From contig CAZMOK010000064.1 in NCBI GenBank assembly GCA_964567785.1, forward strand, positions 1 to 16,697: a stretch of 16,697 nt of DNA, written 5' to 3'. The stretch comes from CAZMOK01 sp964567785 (GTDB taxonomy: Bacteria; Bacteroidota; Bacteroidia; Bacteroidales; JAGOPY01). The notes under the pieces are model-generated. The model saw nothing but the letters and a program-made list of their open reading frames with translations. It made no database searches and was not told the origin of the DNA. A program made the translations under genes and the position numbers. Numbering within the stretch: the stretch's first letter is position 1; each line of letters starts with the position of its first letter. Below, in pieces: positions 13,901-16,697 of this stretch.

Positions 13901-16510
13901 ATGAAGAATCACAGTCTTTCTTTATCTGAAATTATTCTTCTGTTCTCTTTCATAATGTTCTGTCAGCCGTTGACTGGGCAGGTTTCCGTGAACGATACAG
14001 GAGATCCTCCGCATGATAAAGCAATGTTTGAAGTAAGTTCAACTACACCGAAGGGGGTACTTTTAATGAGAATGAATGAGGACAGCAGAAAGTCCATAAC
14101 AGGAGCGCCTGATGGTTTGCTCGTATATGATTCAACAACTCATGCTTTTTTTTACTGGAATGATGAAAGATGGGTGCGGTTTGAGGATGACGGGATTTGG
14201 GAACTCGATACCATAAACGGTTCGGGAAAGGTGTATTTGTCTGAATCGGGCGACAGTGTGGGAATAGGCACTGAGCAGCCCGCTGAAAAATTCGAGGTCA
14301 TCGGTACCATGCAGGCGAGTAACGATATACGTTCTGGCAGTGATACGGCAGTAAACTTCAAAATGAAAGCAGCCGGTGATTCCATTGCCGGTATAGAGGG
14401 ATACACCTGGAGCCCCGGACCTTTGAGCGGCTGGACCGGATTTCCGGGGCTAGCTCCACAAACTTCAGTTATTATTGACGAAATGGACGGACACAAGAAT
14501 ATTGCCGAACTGACTGTTCAGGAGGGTAGCGGGGGCGGTCCTTCGGGGACTGATTTCTTTGTTGTTTACAAACCCTTTTCCGGTAGCAGCCTGAGTTTCG
14601 AAGGATGGATAAAACTGACGGGACCCGGATTGTTGTTCGGATTGATAAGGATCCCATCGGGGGATGAAGAGCCACTTTACGTAGCAGCCTTCAAGCCTGA
14701 CTTTATGAATGAGGGGTACAGTTCCATCTTTGTGGCGAGCCAGAACGACAACGCCCATATGAATTTTGAATCCATTGGTACAATATCAACCGGGAGTTGG
14801 ATCCATTACCGCATCGACTGGGCGCAGGGTGAATACTGCAACGCCTGGATCAACGGGACAAAGGTCGCGCAGTTGACCGGATCCACTGCAACGCCCGAAG
14901 CTTTCATTATCGGCGGGTTCGATACCACGTATTTTGATGCCCTTGGTTTTTCCACGAACGGCTATCAGCCTTATACCAACCTGGGGCCGCAAAAAGTTGC
15001 AGGGAAAATAGGGGTTTTCGATGCCATAATCACAAAAGGCTGGTCCAATTTTTCAAATTTCCTGCCCACGACAGGTGGTACGCTTACAGGGGACCTTGAC
15101 ATGATCAAAAGTTTCAATCCGGCTGATTCGGGCAGTACCGGAAGGAGCATTTCTTTTTCGATGCTGGCCGAAGACTCAATGAGTGTGAGCAGCGGATTGG
15201 AATTGAACTGCTTTTCTTATGCCTGGGAAGGAGAGTCAAACTCTGAACAACAACTGCTGGCCGATGGATATTTGAACATTGGTACTGCCGGAAATGAAAT
15301 AGGAATGGTATTAGACAGAAGAGAGAACATATGGAATTCACCTCATTATTTTTATTTCCGGGGAGATACAACCTGGAGTTCAGGAAGGTCTACATGGTTT
15401 GAAACAACTACCGGCATTGATGAAACACTTTCACAAAACGATCATGAAATAAAAGAGATAAGAGATCTTGACAATAGTGATGCCGACACTATCGTAGCCT
15501 TCTTCCAGTCAGGTGAAGATTATCAGTCCTGGGCAGACCAAAGGCTGAAAATAACTACCGGCGACGCCGAAAATAAAGAATTCCAGATCGACACGGTAAT
15601 TGCATCAGTCGATGTATTTGTAATCCTGGAAGAGTGGTACTCATCCTGGGATTTCGAGGATATCGAACCGGGTGATGAGTTTACTGTTCTCGGAGACCGG
15701 TTTTTTTCGTCGATCAATATAGAAACCGGGTACCAGTTAGGAACGGATACATCTTACAATCAAAAGATATTCGCTTCACACGACCTGCAATTTGATGCGG
15801 GAATTTTCAGGTTTTCATCAGGCATGGATGATAACCTCACAATTGATCAGAACGGGAATGTTTACATGCCAAATGCCATGCTTGGAATAGGGACTGAAAA
15901 TCCCAATGCGGATATCCATGTTAAAGCGAACACCCTAAACAAGGTTGGTTTGCTAATGACTCACAACAATACCGGCAGCGGCATCACTGATGGCCTATAT
16001 ATTGAGCAATGGGAAGATACTGCCCTGATATCAAATAACCAATATGGCCCGATCTATTTCAATACAGCCGGATACAAGAGGCTGTTATCCCTGCAGGATG
16101 ACGGTAACGTCGGGATCAACACAGATTCCTCGGAATATGCTTTCCAGGTTGTCCTAAACAGTACAAACCAGGGGCATGTAGCAAGTGACGGTGCCTGGTC
16201 GAACACATCGGATATCGCATTCAAAGAAAACATCCGGCCCCTTGAACCGGTTTTAGGGAAAATGAGTATAGCCCAGCCTGTGAGGTTTACCTGGAAGGGA
16301 ACCAGGGAAAACGATATCGGGCTGATCGCCCAGGATATTGAAAAAATCTTTCCCGAATTTGTCGACTGCGATAGCAATGGAGATAAAAGTTTGTCTTACA
16401 GTCAATTAACGACCGTTCTGTGGCAGGCAATCCTGGAGCTGAAGCAGGAGGTTGAAATATTAAAAATTGAAAATCAAGAACTTAAAGATCAAGTTGAACG
16501 TATAAAGTGA
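13901..16510 (+). CDS. Fibre-like surface protein with C-terminal S74 domain
   Basis: Predicted 869-aa exported protein. The ATG at 13901 is preferred over a TTG at 13847 because it begins directly at a signal peptide (MKNHSLSLSEIILLFSFIMF, cleavage near LTGQ). Seen, numbering from 13901: a segment KGVLLMRMNEDSR (51-63) and GLLVYDSTTHAFFYWNDERW (72-91), common in Bacteroidota fibre-like proteins; repeated turns VGIGTEQPAEKFEV, LGIGTENPNADIHV and VGINTDSS; a laminin-G/concanavalin-like region at about 190-375 (GSWIHYRIDWAQGEY, AWINGTKV); and the phage-fibre motif TGGTLTGDLDM (around 391). The C-terminal Peptidase S74 intramolecular chaperone starts near 764, with the Ser-Lys pair in SDIAFKENI (S770, K775), then GLIAQDIEKIFP and a final heptad coiled coil. 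S74 domains trimerise fibres and cut themselves off. There is no T9SS tail, so the export and anchoring route is unclear. Confidence 0.88.
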   Translation: MKNHSLSLSEIILLFSFIMFCQPLTGQVSVNDTGDPPHDKAMFEVSSTTPKGVLLMRMNEDSRKSITGAPDGLLVYDSTTHAFFYWNDERWVRFEDDGIWELDTINGSGKVYLSESGDSVGIGTEQPAEKFEVIGTMQASNDIRSGSDTAVNFKMKAAGDSIAGIEGYTWSPGPLSGWTGFPGLAPQTSVIIDEMDGHKNIAELTVQEGSGGGPSGTDFFVVYKPFSGSSLSFEGWIKLTGPGLLFGLIRIPSGDEEPLYVAAFKPDFMNEGYSSIFVASQNDNAHMNFESIGTISTGSWIHYRIDWAQGEYCNAWINGTKVAQLTGSTATPEAFIIGGFDTTYFDALGFSTNGYQPYTNLGPQKVAGKIGVFDAIITKGWSNFSNFLPTTGGTLTGDLDMIKSFNPADSGSTGRSISFSMLAEDSMSVSSGLELNCFSYAWEGESNSEQQLLADGYLNIGTAGNEIGMVLDRRENIWNSPHYFYFRGDTTWSSGRSTWFETTTGIDETLSQNDHEIKEIRDLDNSDADTIVAFFQSGEDYQSWADQRLKITTGDAENKEFQIDTVIASVDVFVILEEWYSSWDFEDIEPGDEFTVLGDRFFSSINIETGYQLGTDTSYNQKIFASHDLQFDAGIFRFSSGMDDNLTIDQNGNVYMPNAMLGIGTENPNADIHVKANTLNKVGLLMTHNNTGSGITDGLYIEQWEDTALISNNQYGPIYFNTAGYKRLLSLQDDGNVGINTDSSEYAFQVVLNSTNQGHVASDGAWSNTSDIAFKENIRPLEPVLGKMSIAQPVRFTWKGTRENDIGLIAQDIEKIFPEFVDCDSNGDKSLSYSQLTTVLWQAILELKQEVEILKIENQELKDQVERIK

Positions 16511-16577
16511 TGTTATGCCGGATAATAATTCAGCATACCATCCTCTGACGGCATAAGCACCGCTTCCTCATATATGA

Positions 16578-16618
16578 CCAGACCCCTTTATTATCGGATA
16601 AAGGGGCTGGTTTTTTTT
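16578..16618 (+). terminator. Intrinsic terminator after the fibre gene
   Basis: CCAG-A-CCCCTTTA, an 8-base loop, TAAAGGGG-CTGG, then T8: a 12-bp stem with one bulged A and a clear T-run, 67 bp after the stop codon. It should end transcription of the fibre gene. Confidence 0.9.
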
Positions 16619-16645
16619 GGGGATGAAAATATGATAGTTGTTATG

Positions 16646-16697
16646 AGATGTCTTCCAGATGTCTTCCAGATGTCTTCCAGATGTCTTCCAGATGTCT
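16646..16697. repeat. 11-bp tandem repeat, cut by the window edge
   Basis: The unit AGATGTCTTCC is present in four exact copies (starting at 16646, 16657, 16668 and 16679) plus eight bases of a fifth, running into the right edge, so its full length is unknown. It starts 28 bp after the terminator T-run and lies outside any gene seen here. The period of 11 is not a multiple of three. Copies are identical, which suggests recent expansion or ongoing slippage. Confidence 0.95.

Noticed and set aside
13901..16510. Part of a prophage tail module
   Set aside because: The S74 domain and TGGTLTG motif are phage-like, but there is a bacterial signal peptide, GIGT-type repeats common in Bacteroidota, and no structural phage gene in the window.
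16646..16697. CRISPR array at the right edge
   Set aside because: The repeats are only 11 bp and directly adjacent, with no spacers. This is a simple tandem repeat.

Overview
The window looks like chromosomal DNA of a member of the Bacteroidota, probably a Bacteroidales/Marinilabiliales-type or Cytophaga-like lineage. The evidence is two large secreted proteins with type IX secretion (T9SS) type A C-terminal sorting tails, promoter-like sequences of the Bacteroidota form TTG-N17-23-TAnnTTTG, few recognisable Shine-Dalgarno sites, and a PPK2 and MarR repertoire that fits. No rRNA, tRNA, CRISPR array, insertion sequence or prophage block was seen.

Left part (124-5427, all minus strand): a compact five-gene operon read from right to left. 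It encodes a sodium:solute symporter, a small GNAT N-acetyltransferase (overlapping the symporter by 11 bp), an M20 metallo-amidohydrolase, an alanine-racemase-family enzyme and an ornithine/alanine racemase-family enzyme. All gaps are 25 bp or less. Together they look like an uptake, N-acylation/deacylation and racemisation module for amino acids or small amino-acid conjugates. The substrate is unknown. The alanine racemase lacks several residues usual in the classical enzyme.

Middle part (5481-8027, minus strand): a 127-aa protein of unknown function with a PD-(D/E)XK-like arrangement; a MarR regulator that probably starts at TTG and has inverted repeats over and upstream of its start; a second GNAT acetyltransferase; and a class III-like polyphosphate kinase 2 (PPK2). 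PPK2 and the GNAT gene are 6 bp apart and probably form one operon with a recognisable promoter.

Right part (8158-16510): cell-surface and secreted proteins. A plus-strand pair encodes a T9SS cargo protein and a 76-aa signal peptide/proline-rich/single-membrane-segment protein resembling CTERM-type sorting tags. It converges on a minus-strand 1064-aa T9SS cargo protein with Asp-box propeller repeats, a PKD domain and Ig-like repeats. A perfect stem with A-run and T-run flanks lies between them and should terminate transcription both ways. Divergent from the large gene is an 869-aa fibre-like protein with a laminin-G-like region and a C-terminal S74 (phage tail-fibre type) self-cleaving chaperone domain, followed by a strong terminator. 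The window ends inside an 11-bp tandem repeat.
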